Below are positions 1-9,074 of a DNA stretch of 58,306 nt, one piece after another. The stretch comes from JAYPUA01 sp038133845 (lineage in GTDB: Bacteria; SAR324; NAC60-12): contig JAYPUA010000017.1 of assembly GCA_038133845.1 (NCBI GenBank), forward strand, positions 1 to 58,306. The letters are read 5' to 3'. Every line of letters begins with the position of its first letter. Position 1 is the first letter of the stretch. A program made the position numbers and the translations under genes. A model generated the notes under the pieces. That model was not told the origin of the DNA. It worked only from the letters and a program-made list of their open reading frames with translations, and ran no database searches.

Positions 1-1
1 G

Positions 2-418
2 ACCCAAAGCCTTGGCGTGGTGGCCGCGATCCAGAGCCCTCTGGAGCAGGCGGAGCCCGGAAATCGCCCGCCCCTCCTGCGGAATACGTTTGTGGAGGTG
101 GAACTGCGCGCCAAGCCCGGAAAGCGTCAGCTGGTCCTCCCCCGCTCTGCTATCCGGGGAGGACGAGTTTTTGTCGTGAACGAGGAAAATCGGTTGGAAA
201 TTCGACCGGTTGAGGTCCAGTTCTCCCAGGGGAATTATGCGGTTCTGAAGAGCGGGCTTCAGGCAGGAGAGCGCCTGATCGTCTCGGATGTGCTCACACC
301 GATTGAGTCGATGCTGCTTGAACCGCAGGAAGACCCCAAGACCAAGAAAGCGCTGATTGCTGAAGCAACCGGGAAGGCACCTTCTGAAGAGGGTAAAAAG
401 AAGGGAGGGCCACAATGA
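2..418 (+). CDS. RND efflux periplasmic adaptor (HlyD/AcrA family), C-terminal part only
   Basis: Open from the window edge, so the N-terminal part (barrel, lipoyl and hairpin domains) is missing. What remains looks like the beta-barrel and membrane-proximal end of an RND membrane fusion protein: a VEVELRAKPGKRQLVLPRSA-type stretch, a short R-x-V-E-V segment, and GLQAGERLIVSD near the end, followed by a Lys/Glu-rich tail. This protein class bridges the inner-membrane pump to an outer-membrane channel. The stop codon overlaps the start of the pump gene as ATGA, indicating translational coupling. The family call rests mainly on this partial homology plus the neighbour. Confidence 0.8.
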   Translation, partial: TQSLGVVAAIQSPLEQAEPGNRPPLLRNTFVEVELRAKPGKRQLVLPRSAIRGGRVFVVNEENRLEIRPVEVQFSQGNYAVLKSGLQAGERLIVSDVLTPIESMLLEPQEDPKTKKALIAEATGKAPSEEGKKKGGPQ

Positions 419-3400
419 TTCGTTACTTCAGCGAACACCCAACAGCCTCCAACCTTTTGATGGTTGGAATACTGGCGCTGGGGCTGAATGCTCTGCCACA
501 CCTGCAGCGAGATACCTTTCCGGTCACCCCGGCAACTGAAGTCGAAATCCGGGTTTCCTATCCCGGAGCCACACCTGTCGAAGTGGAAGAGGCCATCTGC
601 CTGAGGCTTGAGGACGCGCTGGACTCGGTCTCCGGAATGCAGGAGTTCCGCTGTGATGCCCGGGAAAACCTGGCCCTTGCCACCACGAAGCGCCGGGAAA
701 GTGCGGACATGGGGACGTTCTATGATGACGTGAAGTCTCAGGTCGAGGCGATCTCCTCCTTTCCGGCAAAGGTGGAGCGGCCCTCTGTGGTGAAGTCCGA
801 GCGAGTGGCCAGCGTGGCCAGCATTGCGGTGACCGGAAATACGGACGAAGCGGGGCTGCTCGCCTACGCCACGGCCCTGAAGGCGCGCCTGCAGAGCGAC
901 CCTCGAATTGCCCAGGTGCAGGTTAACGGCTTTTCGGATCGCAGCGTTCAGATCGAGCTCTCCCGGCAGGCGTTGCAACGTCACGGGTTAAGCCTCGGCG
1001 ATGTTCAGGCAGCCCTGCTCAAGCAGAGCTTGGACCTGCCTGCCGGCATCCTGCAGACGGAGGACAGCGATTGGATTGTTCGCTTCAGCGAGCAGCGACG
1101 GAGCCCGCGCGACTTCGAAAATCTGCTGCTGCTTTCCGGAAAAACAGGAGGCCAGGTCCGGTTGGGAGAGTTGGCGACAATCCGTTTGGTCTTTGATCGT
1201 CCTGAAGAGAAGACCTACTTCAACGGACAGCGTGCGGCAATCCTCAATATCTCCAAGACCTATGATCAGGACAGCCTGTGGGTCCGGGAGGCGATTGAAG
1301 AGAACCTGGCTCGAGAGCGGCAGATTGCACCAAGAGGCATCAACCTGGAGGTCAGCTCCGACACGACCACGAACATTCGCTCACGCCTGAAGATCCTGAT
1401 TGAGAATGGGGCTCAGGGGTTGATCCTCGTGTTTTTGACGATGTGGCTGTTCTTCTCGCTGCGCTTCAGCTTCTGGGTCGCCATGGGGCTGCCGGTCTCC
1501 TTTTTGGGGGCCGTGTTTGCGATGGACTTCCTTGGGTACACGTTGAACATGATGACCCTCGTGGGACTGCTGGTGGCCACAGGGTTGCTGATGGACGACT
1601 CGATCGTCATCGCAGAAAACATTGCCGCTCAACTGCAGGCCGGGAAAAACTCGCTGGAAGCTGCAGTCCGGGGAGCCCAACAGGTCTTTCCCGGGGTGAT
1701 CTCCTCCTTCCTGACCACGGCAATGGTTGTTGGGCCGCTGGCCTTTCTCGGAGGAAACATGGGGGCGGTGCTCAGGTACATCCCGGCAGTGCTGCTCATC
1801 ACCTTGGGAGTCAGCCTGCTGGAAGCCTTCCTGATTCTTCCAGCGCACCTCAAGCATTCACTCCCCTCACTGAGAAGCAGGCCTCACGGTCGTTTTCGGA
1901 TGGGGTTTGAGTCCGCCTTCAACAAGGTTCGTGATCAAGTGTTTGTGCGCTTTGCCGCAGGCGTCGCCCGCCAGCCCTACCTCTGGCTGGGGACTGTGCT
2001 GGGCCTGGCCCTCGCCGCGTATGCTGCGATTCCTTCGGGGATGTTGAAGTATCAGGCCTTTCCAACGCTGGAGAGCGATGTCATCCAGGCTCGAGTGCTC
2101 TTGCCTCAGGGAACCCCGCTGAAGCGTACCGAAGCGGTGGTTGCTCAGCTCGAGACCTCGCTCAGGCAACTCGACGAAGAGTTCGCCCCGCAACAGCCGA
2201 AAGAGCAGCGGCTGGTACAGAGCATCTCGCTGCTCTACAACACCAACGTGGACGCCTACGAGAGCGGGCCGCACCTGGCGACCGTCAGTGCCGACCTGCT
2301 CCCTGCAGGCGTGCGCTCCGGGACAGTCCCCGAGATCCTGCAGCGCTGGAGGGAGTTGACCGGAGCTGTCGCCGACGTGGTGGCCCTCAAGTTTACGGAC
2401 AAGGAGCGCGGCATTGCCGGAAAGGCGATTGACCTGCGTTTGCAAGGAAACCAACTGGAGCAGCTCAAGCGAGCATCCCTGGACCTGCAGCAGTTCCTCT
2501 CCGGATATGCAGGTGTTCGGGATCTCTCTGATGACCTCCGCCCCGGGAAGCCGGAGCTTCAGGTACGGCTTAAGGACACGGCCGGAAGTTTTGGCATGAG
2601 CGCCAGAGGGATTGCGGATGAGCTCCGGGCGACGTTGAACGGAAACACCGGAATGGAGGTGCTGCTGAAGGCAGAGGCACACGATGTGGTGGTTCGGCTC
2701 TCTGGAGCAGACCGCCGTCAACTGGACGATCTCTATTCCGTGATGCTCAAGGCCCCGGACGGCACCCTGGTACCGCTGAGGGCCGTGGCCGAACTGGAAG
2801 AGTCCCGAGGGTTTGCGCGGATTCATCGGGTCAACACCTTGCGGACGGTCACCATTCAAGGAACGCTCGATACCGACCTGGCCAACGCCCGCGAGTTGAT
2901 GGCTGAAGTGAAGAAGAAGTTTGCTCCCAGGCTGAAGGAGCAATATCCGGGGGTGAAGATGGTCTCACAGGGGCAGGATAAGGAGTCTGCCGACACGGGG
3001 AATTCACTGCAGACCAACCTGCTGATCGGGGTGGTTGGCGTGTTTCTGGTCCTCTCGTTCCAGTTCCGCAACATGCTTTATCCGTTTGCCGTGTTGCTGG
3101 CCCTGCCGATGGGGTTTTTTGGAGTAGTCGTAGGACACCTGCTGCTGGGGCTCGAGTTGACGATGCCCAGCCTGGTCGGATTGGCAACCTTGACAGGGGT
3201 GGTGGTGAACGACAATATCCTGCTGGTGGCACGCCTCCAGTCCCGCCTAAAAGAAGGGGCCCCGCTCGCCCAGGCAATTCAGGAGGCCGTTCAGGATCGG
3301 TTCCGGCCCATCATGCTGACCTCGCTGACCACCATCGCCGGGCTGCTGCCTCTGCTCTCGGAAACCAGTACGCAGGCCCAATTCCTCATCCCGCTTGTGG

Positions 3401-3513
3401 CCAGTCTGGTATTTGGGCTGCTGGCCGCGACCCTTTCTTCTCTTTTTGTGGTGCCTGCGTTTTTTTCGGTGTTGGAGGACTGGGGAAAGCTCCGACGGAC
3501 CGCTTCAGCGTGA
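415..3513 (+). CDS. RND multidrug efflux pump, inner-membrane subunit (AcrB/HAE1-like)
   Basis: 1032 residues, the usual size of an AcrB-type proton-driven exporter. Two halves are visible, each with a large periplasmic loop and a cluster of membrane spans; the first starts near residue 8 and the second cluster ends at the C-terminus. The paired Asp of the proton relay is present (LLMDDSIVIAEN, D394-D395). The repeat-specific signatures (FLTMWLFFSLR; FLVLSFQFRN) are also clear. The start overlaps the adaptor stop by 4 bp. No outer-membrane channel gene is seen in the window. Substrate cannot be read from sequence; the protein resembles the broad HAE1 group rather than the metal-specific CzcA group, which is inference. 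Confidence 0.93.
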   Translation: MIRYFSEHPTASNLLMVGILALGLNALPHLQRDTFPVTPATEVEIRVSYPGATPVEVEEAICLRLEDALDSVSGMQEFRCDARENLALATTKRRESADMGTFYDDVKSQVEAISSFPAKVERPSVVKSERVASVASIAVTGNTDEAGLLAYATALKARLQSDPRIAQVQVNGFSDRSVQIELSRQALQRHGLSLGDVQAALLKQSLDLPAGILQTEDSDWIVRFSEQRRSPRDFENLLLLSGKTGGQVRLGELATIRLVFDRPEEKTYFNGQRAAILNISKTYDQDSLWVREAIEENLARERQIAPRGINLEVSSDTTTNIRSRLKILIENGAQGLILVFLTMWLFFSLRFSFWVAMGLPVSFLGAVFAMDFLGYTLNMMTLVGLLVATGLLMDDSIVIAENIAAQLQAGKNSLEAAVRGAQQVFPGVISSFLTTAMVVGPLAFLGGNMGAVLRYIPAVLLITLGVSLLEAFLILPAHLKHSLPSLRSRPHGRFRMGFESAFNKVRDQVFVRFAAGVARQPYLWLGTVLGLALAAYAAIPSGMLKYQAFPTLESDVIQARVLLPQGTPLKRTEAVVAQLETSLRQLDEEFAPQQPKEQRLVQSISLLYNTNVDAYESGPHLATVSADLLPAGVRSGTVPEILQRWRELTGAVADVVALKFTDKERGIAGKAIDLRLQGNQLEQLKRASLDLQQFLSGYAGVRDLSDDLRPGKPELQVRLKDTAGSFGMSARGIADELRATLNGNTGMEVLLKAEAHDVVVRLSGADRRQLDDLYSVMLKAPDGTLVPLRAVAELEESRGFARIHRVNTLRTVTIQGTLDTDLANARELMAEVKKKFAPRLKEQYPGVKMVSQGQDKESADTGNSLQTNLLIGVVGVFLVLSFQFRNMLYPFAVLLALPMGFFGVVVGHLLLGLELTMPSLVGLATLTGVVVNDNILLVARLQSRLKEGAPLAQAIQEAVQDRFRPIMLTSLTTIAGLLPLLSETSTQAQFLIPLVASLVFGLLAATLSSLFVVPAFFSVLEDWGKLRRTASA

Positions 3514-3541
3514 GATCATGTCCTCGGGGACAGGCCCGGAT

Positions 3542-4231
3542 TCAGGAGCGGAACAGACGGGTGTAGAGGAAGCGGTGGTTCATCTGGGCCTGGTCTTGCC
3601 AGGGGCTGAAGGCCCGGAGCGGCTCAAAGGGGCTCTGGAGGACTTCCGCGACAGCCTCCGGAACCCGGAGGAGCGTTTGAGCGAGCACCTGCTGTCCGGC
3701 CTGCTGTCCAATTCCAAAAAGCCTCAAGGCTGCAGAGATCATCCCATTCAGCCGCTGATAGGCGTAGGCGTTCAGCGCACCACCGGGCTCCCAGCCCGCC
3801 TCCGAGGAAACCACCGCCCACACCAGCAGGTGATTGCCTGACAATTCCCCTGAGTTCAGCAGCGCCTCCAGACGTACCAGCCCGGCTCCGATCCCCAGGG
3901 GCAGCACCGCCTTCAGCAAGCGCTTTCCCAGCACAACTGAGCCCACCCGAGAGGCCTCTGCAGGCCGAAGAGCGGTCAGCTCGTGGTCCAGCTGCCTCAG
4001 GCGCTCAAGATCGGCTTGCTCCCACGCCGCACGAACCTGCACCAAGGCCGGGCCGTCACAGGTGCGAAACACCTGGTGGATCCACTCCTGCATCCAGCGT
4101 CGCAGGTCCTCCGGATGCTGAACACTTCCGGAGTGAACTGCGGCCTCCAGCCCTTCGGAGTAGGAGAACGCTCCGATCGGAAAAGCGCTGTCGCAGAGTT
4201 GCAGCCACTGCAGCTGCTGAAGAGGAGACAC
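3542..4231 (-). CDS. ureF: Urease accessory protein UreF
   Basis: UreF acts with UreD and UreG to deliver nickel to the urease active site. The family start motif is clear (LQLCDSAFPIGAFSYSEGLE), followed by the all-helical body and the PLGIGAGLVRLEALL region. I place the start at the GTG at 4231, 4 bp past the ureE stop, giving 229 aa, the normal length. The frame stays open further upstream, but that extension is low-complexity sequence read out of frame through the His-rich end of ureE. Last urease gene of the run; convergent with the RND pump gene, 28 bp away. Confidence 0.9.
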   Translation of the reverse strand: MSPLQQLQWLQLCDSAFPIGAFSYSEGLEAAVHSGSVQHPEDLRRWMQEWIHQVFRTCDGPALVQVRAAWEQADLERLRQLDHELTALRPAEASRVGSVVLGKRLLKAVLPLGIGAGLVRLEALLNSGELSGNHLLVWAVVSSEAGWEPGGALNAYAYQRLNGMISAALRLFGIGQQAGQQVLAQTLLRVPEAVAEVLQSPFEPLRAFSPWQDQAQMNHRFLYTRLFRS

Positions 4232-4235
4232 AGGC

Positions 4236-4694
4236 TCAGTGGGTGTGGGTGTGGCCGCTGAACTTGATGGCCGGGGTGAACGGGGTGGAGGTCTCGTCGA
4301 AGGAAACGTGGAGTTGCTCGAAGAGCAGGCGGGCCGCAGGCTCTGCAAGGCAGAACAGGCCACTCTCTCGGATCATCAAGGCCAAGTGGCGGTTGCCGAT
4401 CTGATAGGCGAGGTAGGCGGCATCTTGGGCAGAGGCGGGAGTGATCGAATAGACCGCCTCCTCCGCCTCACATACTTCGACCAGGAGCTTCTGCGACTCC
4501 AGCAACATCCCGCTTCCGGCAGAGAGGACGCTTCCGGAATCAAGCGAGAGCGCAAACGCCACCCCGCTATCCGTGGAGCGCCGGCTGTGACTGCGACACC
4601 GTTCTTCCCAAGGTAGCGTCAGCGTGTCTCGAGAGAACTCCGGATACCGGGTGCAGAGCTTCTCCCAGGGGAAGACTTCGGTCACAAGGTCCAT
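4236..4694 (-). CDS. ureE: Urease accessory protein UreE (nickel chaperone)
   Basis: 152 aa. UreE binds nickel and hands it to the urease activation complex. The N-terminal peptide-binding-like half and the metal-binding C-terminal half are visible, with a YQIGNRHLAL segment (the conserved GNRH core) and a short His-rich tail ending HTHTH. The stretch before the tail is moderately divergent. It starts 2 bp after the ureC stop and ends 4 bp before the ureF GTG, so it is co-transcribed and probably coupled. Confidence 0.9.
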   Translation of the reverse strand: MDLVTEVFPWEKLCTRYPEFSRDTLTLPWEERCRSHSRRSTDSGVAFALSLDSGSVLSAGSGMLLESQKLLVEVCEAEEAVYSITPASAQDAAYLAYQIGNRHLALMIRESGLFCLAEPAARLLFEQLHVSFDETSTPFTPAIKFSGHTHTH

Positions 4695-4696
4695 GC

Positions 4697-6400
4697 TCAG
4701 AAGAGGAAGTACCGCTGAGCCAGAGGAAGGACTTCCGCAGGCTCACAGGTCAGCAACTCGCCATCGGCGCGGACCTCGTAGGTCTCCGGATTCACCTCAA
4801 TTGCCGGGGTGGCGTTATTGAGCTTGAGGTCGCGCTTGCCGATGCCTCGACAGCCTCGCACAGCCTCTGGACGTCTGCGCAGGCCGTCCATCGCACCGCT
4901 GTGCAGCCCCGCCAGAGAGGTGAAGTTCAGGCAGATGCCATCGAGCGCTTGACCGTAGGAGCCAAACATTCCTCGATAGAACACGGGCTGCGGTGTGGGA
5001 ATCGAGGCGTTCCCGTCACCCATCACCGACCCGGCGATGAAGCCGCCCTTGAGGATCAGGTGCGGCTTGATGCCAAAGAACGCCGGCTGCCACAAAACCA
5101 GATCCGCCAGCTTCCCGACCTCTACGGAGCCGATGATGTGGCTGACACCGTGGGCAATGGCCGGGTTGATCGTGTATTTGGCAATGTAGCGCTGAATGCG
5201 CAGGTTGTCGCTTCCACGATCGTCCGGAAGCCCTCCGCGCTGACGCTTCATCTTGTCTGCCGTTTGCCACGTCCGGCAGATCACCTCACCGATGCGTCCC
5301 ATCGCCTGGGAGTCCGAGGAGAGAATGCTGAACGCCCCAAGGTCATGCAGGATATCTTCGGCAGCAATGGTCTCCCGGCGGATGCGGGACTCGGCAAAAG
5401 CCACATCTTCCGGAATCGAAGGAGAGAGGTGGTGGCAGACCATCAGCATGTCAAGATGCTCGTCCATCGTGTTGCGCGTGAACGGCATCGTCGGATTCGT
5501 CGAGGACGGCAGCACGTTGGCCGCTCCACAGAGCTTGATGATGTCCGGAGCGTGTCCCCCACCGGCCCCTTCCGTGTGGTAGGTGTGGATCGTGCGATCC
5601 TTGAGCGCGGCCAGGGTATCTTCCACAAAGCCCGCCTCGTTCAGCGTGTCGGTGTGGATGGCGACCTGGACGTCGAACTCCTCGGCCACGCCCAGGCAGC
5701 AGTCGATCGCCGCAGGGGTGGTGCCCCAGTCTTCATGAAGCTTCAGCCCCACGGCCCCAGCCTCTACCTGCTCCCGCAAGGCGGCAGGGAGCGAGCTGTT
5801 GCCTTTGCCCAGGAATCCGAAGTTGAGCGGGAAGGCTTCGATGGCCTCGTACATCTTGCGAATGTTCCACGCTCCCGGAGTGCAGGTTGTCGCGTTGGTC
5901 CCTGTTGCCGGACCGGTTCCGCCTCCAATCAGCGTGGTGATTCCGGAGTAGAACGCCTCCGGTATCTGGTTTGGAGAGATGAAGTGCACGTGTGCATCGA
6001 TCGCTCCGGCGGTGAGGATCATTCCCTCTCCGGCGATGACCTCCGTGGATGCACCAATCTCCATCCCGGCGGTGACGTCGTCCATGATCCCCGGATTCCC
6101 GGCCTTGCCGATTGCCGAGATCAGGCCGTTCCGCACGGCAACATCCGCCTTGTAGACTCCGGTGTAATCGAGGATCAGGGCGTTGGTAATCACCAGGTCC
6201 GGAGCCCCCCCGCCTCGAGTGGCCTCCGGAGACTGGCCCATCCCATCGCGGATCACCTTGCCTCCTCCAAACTTGACCTCATCCCCGGGAGTGGTCAGGT
6301 CCTGCTCGACCTCGGCAAACAGGTCGGTGTCCCCCAACCGGACCTTGTCTCCGGTAGTGGGGCCAAAGTGATCCGTGTGCTTGCGTCGTTCAATGCGCAT
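4697..6400 (-). CDS. ureC: Urease subunit alpha
   Basis: 567 aa, the standard length of the catalytic subunit, which hydrolyses urea to ammonia and carbamate at a dinickel centre. Visible signatures are HVHFISP (nickel-binding His pair), GLKLHEDWG (the carbamylated Lys near residue 217 and a nickel-site His), the MVCHHLSPSIPED active-site flap with the catalytic His, and SSDSQAMGR. All key residues appear intact. It follows ureB by 9 bp. Function is secure; activity requires UreG and UreD from elsewhere in the genome. Confidence 0.98.
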   Translation of the reverse strand: MRIERRKHTDHFGPTTGDKVRLGDTDLFAEVEQDLTTPGDEVKFGGGKVIRDGMGQSPEATRGGGAPDLVITNALILDYTGVYKADVAVRNGLISAIGKAGNPGIMDDVTAGMEIGASTEVIAGEGMILTAGAIDAHVHFISPNQIPEAFYSGITTLIGGGTGPATGTNATTCTPGAWNIRKMYEAIEAFPLNFGFLGKGNSSLPAALREQVEAGAVGLKLHEDWGTTPAAIDCCLGVAEEFDVQVAIHTDTLNEAGFVEDTLAALKDRTIHTYHTEGAGGGHAPDIIKLCGAANVLPSSTNPTMPFTRNTMDEHLDMLMVCHHLSPSIPEDVAFAESRIRRETIAAEDILHDLGAFSILSSDSQAMGRIGEVICRTWQTADKMKRQRGGLPDDRGSDNLRIQRYIAKYTINPAIAHGVSHIIGSVEVGKLADLVLWQPAFFGIKPHLILKGGFIAGSVMGDGNASIPTPQPVFYRGMFGSYGQALDGICLNFTSLAGLHSGAMDGLRRRPEAVRGCRGIGKRDLKLNNATPAIEVNPETYEVRADGELLTCEPAEVLPLAQRYFLF

Positions 6401-6409
6401 CGGCCTCTC

Positions 6410-6769
6410 TCATTTCGCAAATTTCCGGACCGCGTCCAAGGCCTTCTTCCGGACCTCCGGAGCGTCCAGGTCGCCGTTGACCAACCCGTTGAAGCCGAAC
6501 ACGCGACGTGCCCCGGCCAGCGCAACCAGCTCAACCTCTTTGGAGTCGCCTGGCTCGAAGCGTACTGCTGTGCCTGCAGGGATGTTCAAACGCATCCCGT
6601 AGGCGCTCTCGCGATCAAACCGAAGCCAGCGGTTTGCCTCAAAAAAATGAAAGTGGGAGCCCACCTGGATGGGACGATCACCGGTGTTGTGGACGGTGAG
6701 CGTGACGGTCGGCCTCCCGGAGTTGGCCTCCACCGCACTGGATTGGATGAGGTACTCGCCCGGCACCAT
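6410..6769 (-). CDS. ureB: Urease subunit beta
   Basis: 119 aa, normal for a separate bacterial beta subunit. It begins with the conserved MVPGEY, has the NTGDRPIQVGSHFHFFE core and the RLNIPAGTAVRFEPG stretch that defines the family. It packs around the alpha subunit in the (ABC)3 enzyme. It lies 9 bp after ureA, in the middle of the urease operon. Confidence 0.97.
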   Translation of the reverse strand: MVPGEYLIQSSAVEANSGRPTVTLTVHNTGDRPIQVGSHFHFFEANRWLRFDRESAYGMRLNIPAGTAVRFEPGDSKEVELVALAGARRVFGFNGLVNGDLDAPEVRKKALDAVRKFAK

Positions 6770-6778
6770 GGAAAACCC

Positions 6779-7081
6779 TCAAGGAATGGGGTTGTGGACG
6801 GTCACCAGCTTGGTCCCGTCCGGGAAGGTCCCTTCGACCTGAATTTCCAGGATCATCTCCGGGACACCTTCCATCACGTCTTCACGCGCGAGGAGGTGAC
6901 GTCCCAGCTCCATGACCTCGACGACGGTCTTGCCGTTGCGGATCTCTTCCAGCAGCGCGGAAGTGATCAGGGCCACTGCCTCCGGATGGTTGAGCTTCAG
7001 GCCTCGAGCCTTGCGCTGACGCGCCAGTTCTCCGGCAGTGAAGATCATCAGCTTTTCCATTTCGCGTGGAGTCAGATGCAT
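6779..7081 (-). CDS. ureA: Urease subunit gamma
   Basis: 100 aa, the full length of the small structural subunit. It shows the MHLTPREMEKLMIF start, the LARQRKARGLKLNHPEA helix and the C-terminal GTKLVTVHNPIP. It is the first urease gene and lies only 32 bp after the BMP-family solute-binding protein gene, so the two are likely in one transcript. Confidence 0.97.
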   Translation of the reverse strand: MHLTPREMEKLMIFTAGELARQRKARGLKLNHPEAVALITSALLEEIRNGKTVVEVMELGRHLLAREDVMEGVPEMILEIQVEGTFPDGTKLVTVHNPIP

Positions 7082-7113
7082 CGGAACTCAGGGTCGAAGG
7101 GGTTGCAAAAGGC

Positions 7114-8157
7114 TCAGTTGTTCGGGAACGGCGAGACGATGCCTTCGACGAAGTAGTTCATCGAGAGGATCTGTCCCACGCTCAACGGACCCGGAACCTT
7201 GGTGCCGTCCTGCTTGGTCACGCCGCCGTCAAACACATCGAACTCCTTGGCGATCATGCGAGCCCGGACCGCGTCGACCTGAGAGCGAACCGACTGCGGA
7301 ACTTTGGGTCCCCACGGAGAGAGCTCCACACACCCGGTATCGATGCCCCAGTAGAGGGACTCCGGCTTCCAGGTTCCAGCCTCGAGGTTCTTGGTCAGGT
7401 ACTCGTACAGCGGGGCCCAGTTGAAGATCGGAGCTGTCGCGTGGGAGTCCTTGCCGTACTCGCTCATGTCCTGGTCGTTGCCGATTGCCCAGAGCCCACG
7501 CTCTTCGGCAACCTGTACCACGGAGGGAGAGTCGGTGGTGGTGAAGAGCACGTCATTGCCGCTACTGGCCAGGGCCTTGGCAGCTTCCAGGTCCTTCGGG
7601 GGGTCAAACCAGGAGTTGATCCAGACGATCTCTGCCTGTACCTTCGGGTTCACGGAGCGTGCGCCCATGACCATCGAGTTGATCCCAGCGAGGACCTCCG
7701 GGATCGGATACGAACCGACAAAGCCGATCTTGTTGTTCTTGGTCAGCATCCCGGCCGCCATCCCGGCCAGGTAGCGCGGCTGATACTGACGGCAGGTGGC
7801 GTTCCCGAAGTTGGTGTCGTTCATCTTGAACCCGGAGATGTGCACGAACGTCTTGTTCTTCATCGCCTTGGCCACGCGCTCGGTGGGGTCCATGAAGCCG
7901 AAGGAGGTGGTGATCACCATGTCATTGCGCTGGGCCAGACGTCGGATGACCTTCTCGGAGTCGGACTCCGGGACGGACTCCACATACTGGGTCTTGTAAC
8001 CCAGGCTTTCAAGGTGCAGGCGTCCCTTGTTGTGCGCCTGGGTCCAGCCCCCATCGCCGATGGGACCGACATAGACGAAGCCAACCGACGGTTTGGCCAT
8101 GGCCTGGGCTCCCAGCAGAAGCGCTGAGGCCACAAGAACGGAGAAGAGTTTTTTCAT
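7114..8157 (-). CDS. BMP-family ABC transporter substrate-binding protein
   Basis: 347 aa. Periplasmic binding protein of the Bmp/Med/PnrA type, a group that mostly binds purine nucleosides or related nitrogenous solutes. The start is the ATG at 8157 with an AGGAG upstream. It has a cleavable signal peptide ending near AMA-KPS and no lipobox Cys, so it is a soluble periplasmic form. Typical motifs are VGFVYVGPIGDGGWTQAHN and the conserved GxxIPEVLAGINSMVMGA core. No ATPase or permease genes accompany it here. Its position directly before ureA suggests the imported solute is, or yields, urea; that is inference. Confidence 0.9.
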   Translation of the reverse strand: MKKLFSVLVASALLLGAQAMAKPSVGFVYVGPIGDGGWTQAHNKGRLHLESLGYKTQYVESVPESDSEKVIRRLAQRNDMVITTSFGFMDPTERVAKAMKNKTFVHISGFKMNDTNFGNATCRQYQPRYLAGMAAGMLTKNNKIGFVGSYPIPEVLAGINSMVMGARSVNPKVQAEIVWINSWFDPPKDLEAAKALASSGNDVLFTTTDSPSVVQVAEERGLWAIGNDQDMSEYGKDSHATAPIFNWAPLYEYLTKNLEAGTWKPESLYWGIDTGCVELSPWGPKVPQSVRSQVDAVRARMIAKEFDVFDGGVTKQDGTKVPGPLSVGQILSMNYFVEGIVSPFPNN

Positions 8158-8171
8158 GGGAATCTCCTGAT

Positions 8172-9074
8172 TCAGTAGGATTGACTGAGCCGCCAGAGCA
8201 GGTACTCTCCTGCTCCGATGGAAGGATACTTGGCTGGCTGATCGGGGCGAGCGCAAGATTCGATGCAACGGACTTCGGCATCGAAATTCGGATGGCAAAA
8301 GAATGCCAGAGACTGTCGGGAACGGTTTTGCTCCGGAGTTTGAGGCAGCACGACGCGGTGAGGGGTAGAGCAGAAGACGTCATTGGTCCAGCGGGCCAGC
8401 AGGTCTCCGCTGTTGACGATCACTGTCCCCGGAATCATCGGAGCCGGAATCCACTCGCCCTCGCGGCTTCTCACCTCCAGCCCTCCCACATCATCCTGCA
8501 TGAGCAAGGTGATGGTCCCATAATCCGTGTGGGCCCCGGCTCGAAGCTGTCCGGGCTTGAGGGTATCCAGATTGGAAACGGCCGGATAGTGCAGCACACG
8601 GAGGATGTTGGAGTCTCCCACATCATGACGTGCCTTGAAGAACCCGGGAGGCAACTCCAGAGCCTGCTCGAAGGCGGCGAGGACCTGAAAGCTCATCTGG
8701 AGGCAGGTCTCGTGAAAGGCGACCATCGCCTCTCGGAACTGCGGCCTGCTCGAAGGCCAGGGGTTGGGATGCTCCGTGTTCCCCTCCTTGCCCATGTTGT
8801 AGGCCTCCTTGAGGTCTCCGGGAGCATCGGGGTCCACGTTCTCCTGCTCAACCGCGGTATAGCCCCGGTTGCTGGCCTCACTGCTCCAGCCACAGGCCTG
8901 CTTCTCCTCGTCAGGCAAGTCGAAGAACTTGCGGGCCTCTGAAAAGGTGTGCTCCAGGGCGTTTGCGTCACTGAGCAGATTCGCGGCATACATGAACCCG
9001 ATCCGGGTGTAGGCATCGTGTGCCTGCCGTGCGACAACCTCCGGAGAGGAAGCAAAGTCAACAATGGGAATCAT
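8172..9074 (-). CDS. 2-oxoglutarate/Fe(II)-dependent oxygenase, isopenicillin-N-synthase-like family
   Basis: 300 aa from the ATG at 9074 (MIPIVDF, the usual start of this family). It contains the double-stranded beta-helix iron site: His and Asp in GAHTDYGTITLL and the distal His in STPHRVV, plus an Arg in the C-terminal region expected to hold 2-oxoglutarate. These enzymes hydroxylate or cleave small molecules. The stop lies 14 bp before the BMP gene start, so oxygenase, binding protein and urease form one run. A role in breaking down a nitrogen compound to urea is inferred from context only. Confidence 0.87.
   Translation of the reverse strand: MIPIVDFASSPEVVARQAHDAYTRIGFMYAANLLSDANALEHTFSEARKFFDLPDEEKQACGWSSEASNRGYTAVEQENVDPDAPGDLKEAYNMGKEGNTEHPNPWPSSRPQFREAMVAFHETCLQMSFQVLAAFEQALELPPGFFKARHDVGDSNILRVLHYPAVSNLDTLKPGQLRAGAHTDYGTITLLMQDDVGGLEVRSREGEWIPAPMIPGTVIVNSGDLLARWTNDVFCSTPHRVVLPQTPEQNRSRQSLAFFCHPNFDAEVRCIESCARPDQPAKYPSIGAGEYLLWRLSQSY

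Noticed and set aside
1867..2943. Minus-strand open frame opposite the RND pump
   Set aside because: Shadow of the pump gene; no start signal or motif.
4232..4363. Longer UreF starting inside ureE
   Set aside because: The extra 44 residues are Ser/Pro/Arg-rich and are the ureE coding sequence read in another frame.
4901..7156. Long plus-strand open frame (751 codons) across the urease genes
   Set aside because: It is the antisense shadow of ureC-ureB-ureA, which are certain; its translation has no family resemblance.
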